From Ruegeria sp. R14_0 (lineage in GTDB: Bacteria; Pseudomonadota; Alphaproteobacteria; Rhodobacterales; Rhodobacteraceae), in NCBI RefSeq assembly GCF_017743975.1, contig NZ_JAGHRC010000001.1, forward strand, positions 682,001 through 746,000: DNA of 64,000 nt, written 5' to 3'. Of this stretch, positions 1-7,486 are shown one piece after another. The translations under genes were made by a program, and so were the position numbers. Under the pieces are notes generated by a model. It was not told where the DNA came from, did no database searches, and saw only the letters and a program-made list of their open reading frames with translations. The first letter of the stretch is position 1; every line of letters begins with the position of its first letter.

Positions 1-561
1 GTGCTGGCAGGTTTGCACGACGTCATGAAAGACACCCCGCCTGATCTGGTTTTGTCGGGTGTGAACCGGGGCAATAACTCGGCGGAAAACACGCTTTATT
101 CCGGTACGATCGGGGGCGCGATGGAAGCTGCCTTGCAAGGCGTTCCGGCCATTGCGCTGTCGCAATACTTTGGCCCGCGCAATCTGGGGCTGGACGACCC
201 GTTCGAAACCGCAACGCGGTTCGGGGCCGACCTTGTGCGCCGCATTCTGGATGCGACACCGGCCGAGCAGGGCGATTACCGGTTGTTCTACAACGTGAAT
301 TTCCCACCCGTGCCAGCGGATGAGGTCAAGGGCACCCGCATTGCGGCGCAAGGCTATCGCCGCGATACGCGGTTTTCGGTCGAGCCGCACAGCTCGCCAT
401 CGGGGCGTCGGTTCCTGTGGATCAAGGGCGGTTATCAGCACAATCCCACCGCGCCCGGTACGGACGCGGCGGTCAATCTGGATGGCTACATTTCGGTCAC
501 GCCGATGCGTGCGGATCTGACGGCGCATGATATGCTGGATCAACTGAAGACAATCGAATGA
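1..561 (+). CDS. surE: 5'/3'-nucleotidase SurE (5'-truncated by window edge)
   Basis: SurE is a metal-dependent nucleoside-monophosphate phosphatase. The 186 codons visible cover roughly the last 70% of a family of about 250-260 residues. The family signature SGVNRGNN is at visible residues 19-26, [11 protein letters not shown] follows, and NVNFP lies near residue 99. The N-terminal metal-binding DDG motif is missing because the gene starts before the window, so the GTG at base 1 should not be taken as the true start. The stop codon overlaps the pcm start by four bases (ATGA), which indicates translational coupling. surE-pcm-nlpD is a classic bacterial gene order. Confidence 0.95.
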   Translation: MLAGLHDVMKDTPPDLVLSGVNRGNNSAENTLYSGTIGGAMEAALQGVPAIALSQYFGPRNLGLDDPFETATRFGADLVRRILDATPAEQGDYRLFYNVNFPPVPADEVKGTRIAAQGYRRDTRFSVEPHSSPSGRRFLWIKGGYQHNPTAPGTDAAVNLDGYISVTPMRADLTAHDMLDQLKTIE

Positions 562-1208
562 CCGGACCCGATCCAGAAACCACCATGCAGTTCCTCTTTG
601 CCCTGCGCTCACGCGGGGTGACGGATGCGCGCGTTCTGGCCGCGATGGAGCAGGTCGACCGTGGCCGTTTCGTCAAAGGACTGTTTGCCGAGCGCGCCTA
701 TGAAGACACGCCGCTGCCAATTGCCTGCGGGCAGACGATCAGCCAGCCCTCGGTTGTGGGTCTGATGACGCAGGCACTGGACGTGCGGCCTCGGGATACA
801 GTGCTGGAGGTTGGTACAGGCTCGGGCTATCAGGCCGCGATCCTGTCAAAGCTTGCGCGCCGGGTTTACACCGTGGAACGCCATAAGCGGCTGGTGCGTG
901 AAACGTCCGATCTGTTTCGCGAGTTGGGGCTGACCAACGTGACTGCGATGTTGACGGATGGGTCCTTTGGGCTGCAGGAACAAGCGCCCTTTGATCGTAT
1001 CATTGTGACCGCCGCTGCCGAGGACCCGCCCGGGCCGCTCTTGGCGCAGCTCAAAATCGGCGGTATCATGGTTTTGCCGGTGGGACAGTCGGATGCGGTT
1101 CAGACCCTGATCCGGGTCAGGCGTACCGAGACCGGTCTGGACTATGACGAATTGTTGCCCGTCCGTTTTGTACCTCTGCTGGAGGGGCTAGGCAAAGACG
1201 AGGCGTGA
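558..1208 (+). CDS. pcm: Protein-L-isoaspartate O-methyltransferase
   Basis: Pcm uses S-adenosylmethionine to methylate isoaspartyl residues in aged proteins so that they can be repaired. The 216-residue length is normal. The family motif GQTISQP is at residues 58-64, followed by SAM-binding motif I, LEVGTGSG, at about 83-90. The acidic end of the next strand is in YTVERH near 104-109. The start overlaps the surE stop by four bases, so surE and pcm are probably one transcript, perhaps continuing into the NlpD-like gene 62 bases downstream. Confidence 0.95.
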   Translation: MTGPDPETTMQFLFALRSRGVTDARVLAAMEQVDRGRFVKGLFAERAYEDTPLPIACGQTISQPSVVGLMTQALDVRPRDTVLEVGTGSGYQAAILSKLARRVYTVERHKRLVRETSDLFRELGLTNVTAMLTDGSFGLQEQAPFDRIIVTAAAEDPPGPLLAQLKIGGIMVLPVGQSDAVQTLIRVRRTETGLDYDELLPVRFVPLLEGLGKDEA

Positions 1209-1270
1209 AGGAATATTTGCGATAAGCGCTGGAACCCCGGACAACAGGGGCAGGCGGTGAGGACAGTAAA

Positions 1271-2440
1271 ATGAGAGCAGTTTCCAAATCAGCAATCGCG
1301 GCAGGTGTGGCCTCTTTGGCCGTGCTCGCGGGATGCGAAGGCCCCATTGACTATGACCTGCGCGGAAACGTCGGCGGGTTTTCCACTGCGGATGCGGCGC
1401 AGGCGGCCACCGCCAACCGGCCCGCACCCGATGCGCGTGGCGTGATCACTTATCCGAATTACCAGGTGGTCGTTGCCCGTCGCGGCGATACGGTCAGCGA
1501 TGTGGCCGCACGTGTCGGCCTGCCAGCTGAAGAAGTCGCGCGGTTCAATGGGTTGCAGGCCGCAGATCAACTGCGCGATGGCGAAGTTGTTGCTTTGCCC
1601 CGAACAGTCAGCGCTGCCAGTTCGGTCGATATTGCATCCATTGCAGGGGCTGCGATTGAAGAGGCCCCGGCGGATGGCACAGTGCGTACGGCGATCTTGG
1701 AACCGGCGCAAACGGCTGCGACACCCGCTCCGGCACCCGCGCCGGTGGCGTCCGGGCCAGAGCCCATTCGTCACAAGGTAAAGCGGGGCGAAACCGCTTA
1801 TACGATCGCACGCCTCTATGATGTGCCGGTTGATGCGCTGGCCGAGTGGAACGGGTTGGGGTCTGACTTCACCGTGCGTGAAGGCCAGTTCCTGCTGATC
1901 CCGGTCAAGAACCAGCCCGCACCGCGACAAGCTGCGGCGGCGACGGTTCCCGCGACCACGATCACGCAGCCAGGGCAGGGATCCCCCACGCCGACGCCCC
2001 CAAGTGCGACGCAACCTTTGCCGGACGAGGTGATCGCACCGGCCGAACCTGCGCCGGATGTGACCGCCGAAGCTCCGACAAACCAAAGTAATTCCGCTCT
2101 AGGCATGCCGGTCACCGGAACGATCATTCGGACCTATGAAAAAGGCAAAAACGAAGGGATCGATATTGCGTCGTCTCCGGGCACCCGGGTGAACGCGGCC
2201 GCTGCGGGCACAGTCGCGGCCATTACGGCGGATGCGGATCAGGTGCCGATCATTGTGGTCAAACACAACAGCGACCTGCTGACCGTTTACGCGAACGTTG
2301 AAAATATCACCGTAAAAAAGGGTGACCGCGTCAAACGCGGCCAAAAACTTGCCTCCTTGCGCGGTGGAGATAATGCCTATGTCCACTTTGAGGTGCGCAA
2401 AGGGTTCGAATCCGTCGATCCTGAACCCTACTTGCGGTGA
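1271..2440 (+). CDS. NlpD-like lipoprotein with two LysM domains and a degenerate M23 domain
   Basis: This 389-residue protein starts with a lipoprotein signal (LAG then Cys22), so it should be lipid-anchored in the periplasm. LysM domains at about 64-110 and 167-213 would bind peptidoglycan. They are separated by Ala/Pro-rich linkers, and a C-terminal LytM/M23 domain covers about 280-385. That domain looks catalytically dead: the usual H-x3-D site reads NEGID, and the final HxH reads YVH (only the second His kept). This resembles E. coli NlpD, which activates an amidase rather than cutting peptidoglycan. Its position after surE-pcm supports the NlpD assignment; the activator role is inferred. 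Confidence 0.88.
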   Translation: MRAVSKSAIAAGVASLAVLAGCEGPIDYDLRGNVGGFSTADAAQAATANRPAPDARGVITYPNYQVVVARRGDTVSDVAARVGLPAEEVARFNGLQAADQLRDGEVVALPRTVSAASSVDIASIAGAAIEEAPADGTVRTAILEPAQTAATPAPAPAPVASGPEPIRHKVKRGETAYTIARLYDVPVDALAEWNGLGSDFTVREGQFLLIPVKNQPAPRQAAAATVPATTITQPGQGSPTPTPPSATQPLPDEVIAPAEPAPDVTAEAPTNQSNSALGMPVTGTIIRTYEKGKNEGIDIASSPGTRVNAAAAGTVAAITADADQVPIIVVKHNSDLLTVYANVENITVKKGDRVKRGQKLASLRGGDNAYVHFEVRKGFESVDPEPYLR

Positions 2441-2446
2441 GAGGAG

Positions 2447-2496
2447 TGGCCCTGACGGGCCATGCCTTCGGCGAGAGTATTTGTGAAAAGATGAAG
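2447..2496 (+). repeat. 3'-flank element, copy A
   Basis: Seven bases after the stop of the NlpD-like gene there is a short hairpin (TGGCCC-TGAC-GGGCCA, 2447-2462). A core follows that ends TATTT-N6-AGATGAAG at 2479-2496 or so. The same architecture recurs at 6229-6279 (minus strand) and 57571-57616. All three follow a stop codon in the direction of the preceding gene. Confidence 0.6.
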
Positions 2497-2500
2497 CCTG

Positions 2501-3172
2501 TCAGGCGTGTGGGTCATAGTCGCTCAGACGTTTGCCGGGCTCATCCGCAAAAACCTCGGGCAGGGGTGAGACAGTCTCGATCAGGTCGATGCGAAAGACG
2601 CGAAACCCCTGACGCAGTTCGCACCAGGCGGTCAGGGTCCAGACCCGTCCCCAATATTCCATGTGCAACGGGCGTATGATCCGGTCGGTCATAACACCGT
2701 CAATTCGGCGATAGGACAATCGCAGCTTTTGCCGTGATTTGATGGCGGCGCGGATCGGCGCCATATGCGCCAATCCGCGTGCCGCGTCGGCAAATGGATA
2801 GACGGCGAATTTCCAACTGTCAGCCTCGGCTACGACCTGCGTGGGTAGTACCGCGTCGATCTTGTCGGCCAGCGACTCGGCTGCGGCTTTGAGGTCTGGG
2901 TCGGCAGCTTCGGCGACGATGGCCATCCCGAGGTTCAGGGCTTCAAGTTCGGCCGGGGTCAAGTTCAGCGGGGGCAGGGTGATCTGCTCGCGCACCATGT
3001 AACCAACGCCGCGCTCGCCCTCGACCGGGACTCCCGAGGCGACCAGAGTGTCCATGTCGCGATAAATCGTACGAACCGACACTTCGAGGCGGTCCGCGAT
3101 GTCCTGCGCGCGGTGCAGTTTGCCGTCGCGCAGGATCTGGATGATATCGAACAGCCGATCAGTGCGGCGCAT
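2501..3172 (-). CDS. YafY-type transcriptional regulator (HTH + WYL domain)
   Basis: This is a 223-residue DNA-binding regulator. An N-terminal winged HTH (about 5-60, with the helix VSVRTIYRDMDTL) is followed by a C-terminal WYL-type ligand-sensing domain. In that domain the name motif reads WTL rather than WYL, and the closing FRVFRIDLI segment is present. It lies 15 bases downstream of the small ABM-like gene at 3188-3496 on the same strand, so the two are probably co-transcribed. The perfect inverted repeat at 3540-3563, upstream of both, is a reasonable candidate for its own operator. The ligand is unknown. Confidence 0.88.
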   Translation of the reverse strand: MRRTDRLFDIIQILRDGKLHRAQDIADRLEVSVRTIYRDMDTLVASGVPVEGERGVGYMVREQITLPPLNLTPAELEALNLGMAIVAEAADPDLKAAAESLADKIDAVLPTQVVAEADSWKFAVYPFADAARGLAHMAPIRAAIKSRQKLRLSYRRIDGVMTDRIIRPLHMEYWGRVWTLTAWCELRQGFRVFRIDLIETVSPLPEVFADEPGKRLSDYDPHA

Positions 3173-3187
3173 GGGATCTCTTGCCGG

Positions 3188-3496
3188 TCATGACGCCCCG
3201 ATGGTCCAATGGATCGTATCGTGACGCATGGTCACCGAGTCCGGTGCGATTGCTGCCATGACCGCAGGGGCAAAATCTTGTTGGGGAAAGGCGGTCGCGG
3301 CGGCCTGGGCGCAATCCATATCGGTCCAGATGACCGTATCGGTCCACTGCCCGTCCTCACCCGCGCTGAGACGGCGAAAGACAAAGCCTTCGGCGTTCCG
3401 AACAAAGGATTCTGTGCGTTTCATGATGGTCACGAACTCCTCCTTGGTTACATCGGTTGCCAGTTTGAAGGTTACGGTTTCTGCGATTTGTGTCAC
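3188..3496 (-). CDS. Small ABM/dimeric alpha-beta-barrel-like protein
   Basis: This 102-residue soluble protein of unknown function has the general pattern of single-domain dimeric alpha-beta barrels of the antibiotic-biosynthesis-monooxygenase (ABM) type. It opens with a strand (ETVTFKLATDV), has a helix and the segment FVFRRLS, and carries a conserved-looking WTDTVIWTDM stretch. I use the GTG at 3496 as start because a good ribosome site (CAGGAG) lies 7 bases upstream. It precedes the YafY regulator in the same direction and is the likely regulated target. Family membership is judged by eye. Confidence 0.7.
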   Translation of the reverse strand: MTQIAETVTFKLATDVTKEEFVTIMKRTESFVRNAEGFVFRRLSAGEDGQWTDTVIWTDMDCAQAAATAFPQQDFAPAVMAAIAPDSVTMRHDTIHWTIGAS

Positions 3497-3539
3497 GTGA
3501 TGCTCCTGTTTGCTGAGACAGGTGCGTTTTATGCCTCCT

Positions 3540-3563
3540 CAACTGACATAAACCTGTCAGTTG
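3540..3563. promoter_or_regulatory. Candidate operator: perfect 9-bp inverted repeat
   Basis: CAACTGACA and TGTCAGTTG flank a 6-base spacer (TAAACC), forming an exact palindrome 44 bases upstream of the minus-strand gene at 3188-3496 and its downstream YafY regulator. It lacks a T-run, so it does not look like a terminator. Its symmetry and half-site length fit binding by a dimeric HTH regulator. Assignment to the neighbouring regulator is inference. Confidence 0.55.
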
Positions 3564-3711
3564 TGTTTTGCCAGCCCTCAAAATCCGCGTGATCCGTTCA
3601 AATTTGCTGTGAGAACCGGCGCGACATGCTTTTGCGTTGACGCGCACAGGCGTAAACACACGGGCAGATGACATTCCCGGTGCGGTGCGCCGATTTCAAA
3701 GGAGATAAGAC

Positions 3712-3927
3712 ATGCTCAACAATATCGGCCTTCCCGGTCTTCTGCTGATCGCCGTTGTGGTGCTGGTGCTGTTTGGCCGCGGTAAAATCAGCTCGTTGAT
3801 GGGCGAAGTGGGCAAGGGCATCACTTCGTTCAAAAAGGGCGTGAAAGAAGGCGCGGACGAGTTGGAGCAGGACGCAGCCGACGTGGCGAAAGACGTCACG
3901 CCTGAGACCGACAAAGACAAGGCCTAA
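3712..3927 (+). CDS. tatA: Sec-independent translocase subunit TatA
   Basis: TatA oligomerises to form the conduit of the twin-arginine pathway, which exports folded proteins. The 71-residue protein has one N-terminal transmembrane helix (about 7-23), the hinge FGRGKI, an amphipathic helix (about 28-45) and an acidic, charged tail. A strong ribosome site (AAAGGAG) precedes the ATG. It is the first gene of tatABC; tatB starts 6 bases downstream. Confidence 0.95.
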   Translation: MLNNIGLPGLLLIAVVVLVLFGRGKISSLMGEVGKGITSFKKGVKEGADELEQDAADVAKDVTPETDKDKA

Positions 3928-3933
3928 GCGCAG

Positions 3934-4392
3934 ATGTTTGATCTGGGCTGGACCGAGCTTCTGGTCATCGGCATCGTTGCCCTGATTGTTGTCGGGCCAA
4001 AGGACCTGCCGGTGCTGTTCCGAAATGTCGGCCGCTGGGTCGGCAAGGCCCGCGGCATGGCGCGCGAATTCAGCAGCGCCATGAACGAGGCAGCGGATCA
4101 GGCTGGCGTGAACGAGATCAAGCAAGGTCTGAATGCGGCAACCAACCCTGTGAACACCGCCATGGATGGTGTGAAGAAAGCCGCACAGGACATGGCCACA
4201 AGCATCGACCCGACCAAGTTCGATCCCGATAGCGAGACCGGCAAACTGGCGGCAGAACGCGCCGAGCAGGCCAAGAAGATTCAGGCCTCGACCGCCCGCG
4301 CAGCAGCCGAGCGCAAGGCCAAGGAAGCTGCGGATGCACTGGCCAAGGCTGAAGAGGCCGAGGCCGCGCTGAATACTGAAAGTAAAACATGA
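3934..4392 (+). CDS. tatB: Sec-independent translocase subunit TatB
   Basis: TatB works with TatC as the receptor for twin-arginine signal peptides. The 152-residue protein begins with the TatB-type N-terminus [12 protein letters not shown], a single transmembrane helix and the hinge VGPKDLP at about 20-26. An amphipathic helix and a long Ala/Lys/Glu-rich cytoplasmic tail, likely coiled coil, follow. Length and position between tatA and tatC separate it from TatA. Its stop overlaps the tatC start by four bases. Confidence 0.95.
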   Translation: MFDLGWTELLVIGIVALIVVGPKDLPVLFRNVGRWVGKARGMAREFSSAMNEAADQAGVNEIKQGLNAATNPVNTAMDGVKKAAQDMATSIDPTKFDPDSETGKLAAERAEQAKKIQASTARAAAERKAKEAADALAKAEEAEAALNTESKT

Positions 4393-5264
4393 CCAAGACC
4401 GACGAGATCGAAGACAGCTCAGCCCCGCTGATCGAGCATCTGGCGGAACTGCGCACGCGGCTCATTCACTGCGTTGTGGCGTTCCTGATCGGCATGATCA
4501 TTTGCTTTACAGTGGCCACGCCGATCTTCAACTTTCTCACCCATCCTTTGTGTGACGTGCTGGCTGAACGCGGACAGGATTGCGATCTGATCTTTATCTC
4601 GCCGCAAGAGGGTTTCTTTGTCGCAATCAAGGTCTCACTGCTGGGCGGTTTCATCCTGGCTTTCCCCTATATCGGGATGCAGATGTGGCGGTTCGTGGCA
4701 CCGGGTCTTTACCGCTCTGAGAAGAACGCGTTCCTGCCGTTCATGGTGGCTTCGCCGTTTATGTTCCTGCTGGGTGCAAGCTTTGCCTTCTACGTCGTCA
4801 CACCTCTGGCCTATGACTTTTTCCTGGGGTTCCAGCAGTTTGGAGCTGAAGGAGAGGCAGTAACCGAAGGCACAACCGCAGCGCCGCTGAGCGTGGTGTT
4901 CCAGGGGTCCGCACAAGAATATCTGAACCTGACGATCAAGTTCATCGTTGCCTTTGGTCTGTGTTTTCAACTGCCCGTGTTGCTGACCCTGATGGGCAAG
5001 GCCGGGCTGGTCTCGGCTGAAGGTCTTGGATCTGTCCGCAAGTATGCGGTCGTTGCCATCCTTGTGCTGGCCGCGCTGGTGACACCGCCTGACGTGATCA
5101 CGCAGATCATCCTGTTTGTCGTGGTCTACGGCCTTTACGAAGTGTCGATCTTCCTGGTCGCACGAGTTGAAAGAAAGCGCGAAAAGCAACTGCGCGCCGA
5201 CGGCTACTATGATGATGAGGAAGAAGCGGATGAAGAAATCATTCGCGAAGAAGAGGGCAAGTAA
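4389..5264 (+). CDS. tatC: Sec-independent translocase subunit TatC
   Basis: TatC is the six-helix membrane protein that recognises twin-arginine signal peptides. The 291 residues include the conserved cytoplasmic N-terminal segment [12 protein letters not shown] (about 14-25) and the FISPQEGFF region at about 70. Hydrophobic helices follow, and a strongly acidic C-terminal tail (EEEADEE) ends the protein. It closes the tatABC operon and is followed by a terminator at 5286-5313. A possible substrate in this window is the SYLF lipoprotein at 41685-42257, which carries an RRGFA signal. Confidence 0.96.
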   Translation: MTKTDEIEDSSAPLIEHLAELRTRLIHCVVAFLIGMIICFTVATPIFNFLTHPLCDVLAERGQDCDLIFISPQEGFFVAIKVSLLGGFILAFPYIGMQMWRFVAPGLYRSEKNAFLPFMVASPFMFLLGASFAFYVVTPLAYDFFLGFQQFGAEGEAVTEGTTAAPLSVVFQGSAQEYLNLTIKFIVAFGLCFQLPVLLTLMGKAGLVSAEGLGSVRKYAVVAILVLAALVTPPDVITQIILFVVVYGLYEVSIFLVARVERKREKQLRADGYYDDEEEADEEIIREEEGK

Positions 5265-5285
5265 CCTCTGCGACCCTTGAACATC

Positions 5286-5313
5286 AGGCGTGCCCCAACG
5301 GGCGCGCCTTTTT
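5286..5313 (+). terminator. Rho-independent terminator of tatABC
   Basis: AGGCGTGCCC (5286-5295) pairs with GGGCGCGCCT (5300-5309) around a CAAC loop with one G-T wobble, followed by a run of T. It lies 21 bases after the tatC stop. Confidence 0.85.
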
Positions 5314-5377
5314 CATGCCAAGCTCTTGTTGCGCCAGCCGGAACATGGTTTGAACTCCAAAACTCCCGGAGGCACCC

Positions 5378-6220
5378 ATGGACGACCTAGCCCTGAACCG
5401 TATCGCTGATGCTCTGGACCGTATGGCTCCGGCCCCTTTGGCCGCGCCGGATTTCGGGGCTGCCCCGGCTTTCGTTTGGCACGTTGAACCTGATCGGCTG
5501 GAACCGGTCGCTCAGGTCAATCGCGTCGATCTAGACCTGCTGGTTGGCATCAACCGATCCCGCGATACGTTGCTGGACAACACGCGTCGCTTTGCCGCCG
5601 GGTACAAGGCCAACAACGCGCTTTTGTGGGGCGCGCGCGGCATGGGCAAGTCCAGCCTCGTCAAAGCCGTACACGGCACGTTGCAGGCCGACCACCCCGA
5701 CCTCAAACTGGTGGAACTGCAACGCGAGGATATGGGCTCGGTCGCGCGCCTGCTGAACCATCTGCGCGCCGCGCCGCACCGGTTCATCCTATTCTGCGAT
5801 GACCTGTCGTTCAGCCACGACGATCAGCACTACAAGTCGCTCAAGGCGGTGCTGGATGGCGGCATCGAAGGCCGGCCCGAGAATGTCGTGTTCTACGCCA
5901 CCTCAAACCGCCGCCACCTGATGCCGCGGGACATGATCGAAAACGAACGGTCCAGCGCGATCAACCCGTCCGAAGCTGTTGAGGAGAAAGTCTCTCTGTC
6001 CGACCGTTTCGGCCTCTGGCTGGGGTTTCACCCGTGCGATCAGGACGAATACCTGGCCATGATTGACCGCTATTGCGCAGCATATGACGTATCCGTCGAT
6101 GCGGAAACGCTACGCGCCGAAGCCATCGAATGGCAGGCCACACGCGGAGCGCGCTCAGGCCGGGTCGCATGGCAATTCTTCGTTGATCTGGCCGGGCGGA
6201 ACGGGGTGCATATCGCGTAA
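5378..6220 (+). CDS. DUF815-family AAA ATPase
   Basis: This 280-residue cytoplasmic P-loop ATPase of the DUF815 family has an unassigned cellular role. The Walker A motif GARGMGKS is at 85-92, and a Walker B-like FILFCDDLSF is at about 136-145. A sensor-like segment YATSNRRHLMPRD lies near 174-186. The start is supported by CCGGAGGCACCC just upstream of the ATG at 5378. It stands alone between the tat terminator and a convergent SDR gene. DUF815 proteins resemble DnaA/DnaC-type loaders in fold, but no partner is visible here. Confidence 0.85.
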   Translation: MDDLALNRIADALDRMAPAPLAAPDFGAAPAFVWHVEPDRLEPVAQVNRVDLDLLVGINRSRDTLLDNTRRFAAGYKANNALLWGARGMGKSSLVKAVHGTLQADHPDLKLVELQREDMGSVARLLNHLRAAPHRFILFCDDLSFSHDDQHYKSLKAVLDGGIEGRPENVVFYATSNRRHLMPRDMIENERSSAINPSEAVEEKVSLSDRFGLWLGFHPCDQDEYLAMIDRYCAAYDVSVDAETLRAEAIEWQATRGARSGRVAWQFFVDLAGRNGVHIA

Positions 6221-6228
6221 TCCGCTCG

Positions 6229-6279
6229 CTTCATCTGGCCAAAAATATCCCCGCCGGAGGCATGGCCCGTCAGGGCCAT
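6229..6279 (-). repeat. 3'-flank element, copy B
   Basis: Read on the minus strand, this begins 3-5 bases after the SDR stop codon. It has the hairpin TGGCCC-TGAC-GGGCCA (6278-6263) and then a core ending TATTT-N6-AGATGAAG (down to 6229). The hairpin is identical to copy A at 2447-2496 and the core is closely similar. It also spans the convergent gap between the SDR and DUF815 genes. Confidence 0.6.
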
Positions 6280-6282
6280 CCT

Positions 6283-6927
6283 TTACAGCAGCGCCAGTAT
6301 GCGCGCGGCCTCGTCCGCGGGGCTGGTCAGCACATCACGATCCTCACCGGGATGGAAACGCGCGCGCACAGCTGTGGGCATAGGCGCGGGTTCTACGACC
6401 GAGACACGTGGACCGGTGCGCTCGGTCTCCAACGCCCAGCTGCGCGCCAGCGCCAATTGCGCGGCCTTGGTCGCACCATAGATGCCATAGAATTTCTCAC
6501 CCGCCTTGGGGTCGTCGAAAAACACCGCATGGCCGCTCTCGCCCAACAGGGGGGCGACGTACGGGATCAGAACAGACGTGGCGGTCGCGTTGATGTTCAC
6601 GGCCTTTGTCCATTCCTTCGGATCGACGAAATGCACAGGCGTCAGGGCCGAGGCGTGGACCGCAGTGTGCATCCACAGATCAACTTTGCCCCAGCGATCG
6701 TGGATCCCGCGACACAGGGTGGCCATGGCGTTCGGGTCCGCGATGTCCATGGGCGCAAGGGTCGCCGCACCGCCTTTGGCTTTGATACGGTCGTCCAGCT
6801 CTTCCAGCCCGCCGGTGGTGCGGGCAACGGCGACGATGTGATACTCGGGTGCCAATGCTTCGGCCAGGGCAGCACCCAAACCGCGCGAGGCCCCGGTGAT
6901 GAGGGCAATTTTGGTCTGATCGGTCAT
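6283..6927 (-). CDS. SDR-family protein, catalytic serine apparently missing
   Basis: This is a 214-residue Rossmann-fold protein of the short-chain dehydrogenase/reductase family. The nucleotide-binding TGASRGLG is at 11-18 and the YxxxK pair is Y150/K154. Two standard features are absent. The NNAG-like segment reads HTAVHA (about 87-92), and where SDRs carry the catalytic Ser, 12-14 residues before the Tyr, the sequence is VFFDDP. It may be an enzyme with altered chemistry or a non-catalytic relative. The substrate is unknown. It is the last gene of a minus-strand run below purF. Confidence 0.8.
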   Translation of the reverse strand: MTDQTKIALITGASRGLGAALAEALAPEYHIVAVARTTGGLEELDDRIKAKGGAATLAPMDIADPNAMATLCRGIHDRWGKVDLWMHTAVHASALTPVHFVDPKEWTKAVNINATATSVLIPYVAPLLGESGHAVFFDDPKAGEKFYGIYGATKAAQLALARSWALETERTGPRVSVVEPAPMPTAVRARFHPGEDRDVLTSPADEAARILALL

Positions 6928-6968
6928 AGGGGCGGTTTGAACCCATGCGCGCAGGGCGTCAAGGCAGT

Positions 6969-7217
6969 TTAGCTGCCGGGGATTGCGATCCGACGTGTCT
7001 GGCCGCTTTGTCGCAGCATGATGCCTTCTTCATCGATGGCGATCACAGTGCCGGACGAGACCCGACTGCCCGGCTTAACCTCTTTGACCCGGCCCGAGGA
7101 CAGGCGCATAAGGGCCCGCATATTGGCTTTGGGCCCAAAGACACCAAGGACGGAAACGGAATTCTTCTTCAACGCGCCCTTCTGCGTGGCCGCGCTTTTG
7201 ACGGTGGCGTTCGACAT
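6969..7217 (-). CDS. Small PilP/GspC-like domain protein
   Basis: This 82-residue protein is of unknown function. After a short Ser/Lys-rich N-terminus it has a compact beta-rich domain: SVLGVFGPKANMRALMRLSSG, then VKEVKPGSRVSSGTVIAIDEEGIML, ending QSGQTRRIAIP. This strand pattern resembles the homology-region domains of PilP/GspC-type secretion proteins, but no secretion genes are nearby. The Met at 7217 (MSNATVK) is chosen because the upstream Met adds only six non-conserved residues. It lies 41 bases upstream of the SDR gene on the same strand. Confidence 0.6.
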   Translation of the reverse strand: MSNATVKSAATQKGALKKNSVSVLGVFGPKANMRALMRLSSGRVKEVKPGSRVSSGTVIAIDEEGIMLRQSGQTRRIAIPGS

Positions 7218-7422
7218 GAAATCCGGCCCGACCAAAGCGGTCCGGCCCCTTGTTTTATGAGTGGTTCGGCACAGGGGCTATCAAACCAGATCCCGGAACA
7301 AAAGGGGCGGCGGCAGTGGCGTGCTTCACGCCGGAAGTCGCGCTGTCGAACCCCTTGCGATTGCGGTTTCTTCATCGAAAAGTTGTGCGCGGAAACCAAC
7401 CGGTGCTGCGCGTTGAATGCCG

Positions 7423-7457
7423 AAAAAAGACCCGCACCTCTGTTGCGATACGGGTCT
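7423..7457 (-). terminator. Rho-independent terminator of purF
   Basis: On the minus strand AGACCCG (7457-7451) pairs with CGGGTCT (7434-7428) around a 16-base loop, followed by a run of T (A-run 7423-7428 on the plus strand). It lies 30 bases past the purF stop and separates purF from the small downstream gene. Confidence 0.75.
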
Positions 7458-7486
7458 GGAACCAAGTTTGATTCGGTGCGTTTTTG

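Noticed and set aside
1209..1270. A possible fourth copy of the 3'-flank element after pcm (GGAATATTTGCG)
   Set aside because: It has TATTT but neither the hairpin nor the AGATGAAG end, so it does not meet the pattern.
2401..2440. A GGTTCGAATCC-like string resembling a tRNA T-arm
   Set aside because: It lies inside the NlpD-like coding sequence, and no acceptor, D or anticodon arms fit around it. I found no tRNA elsewhere by eye.
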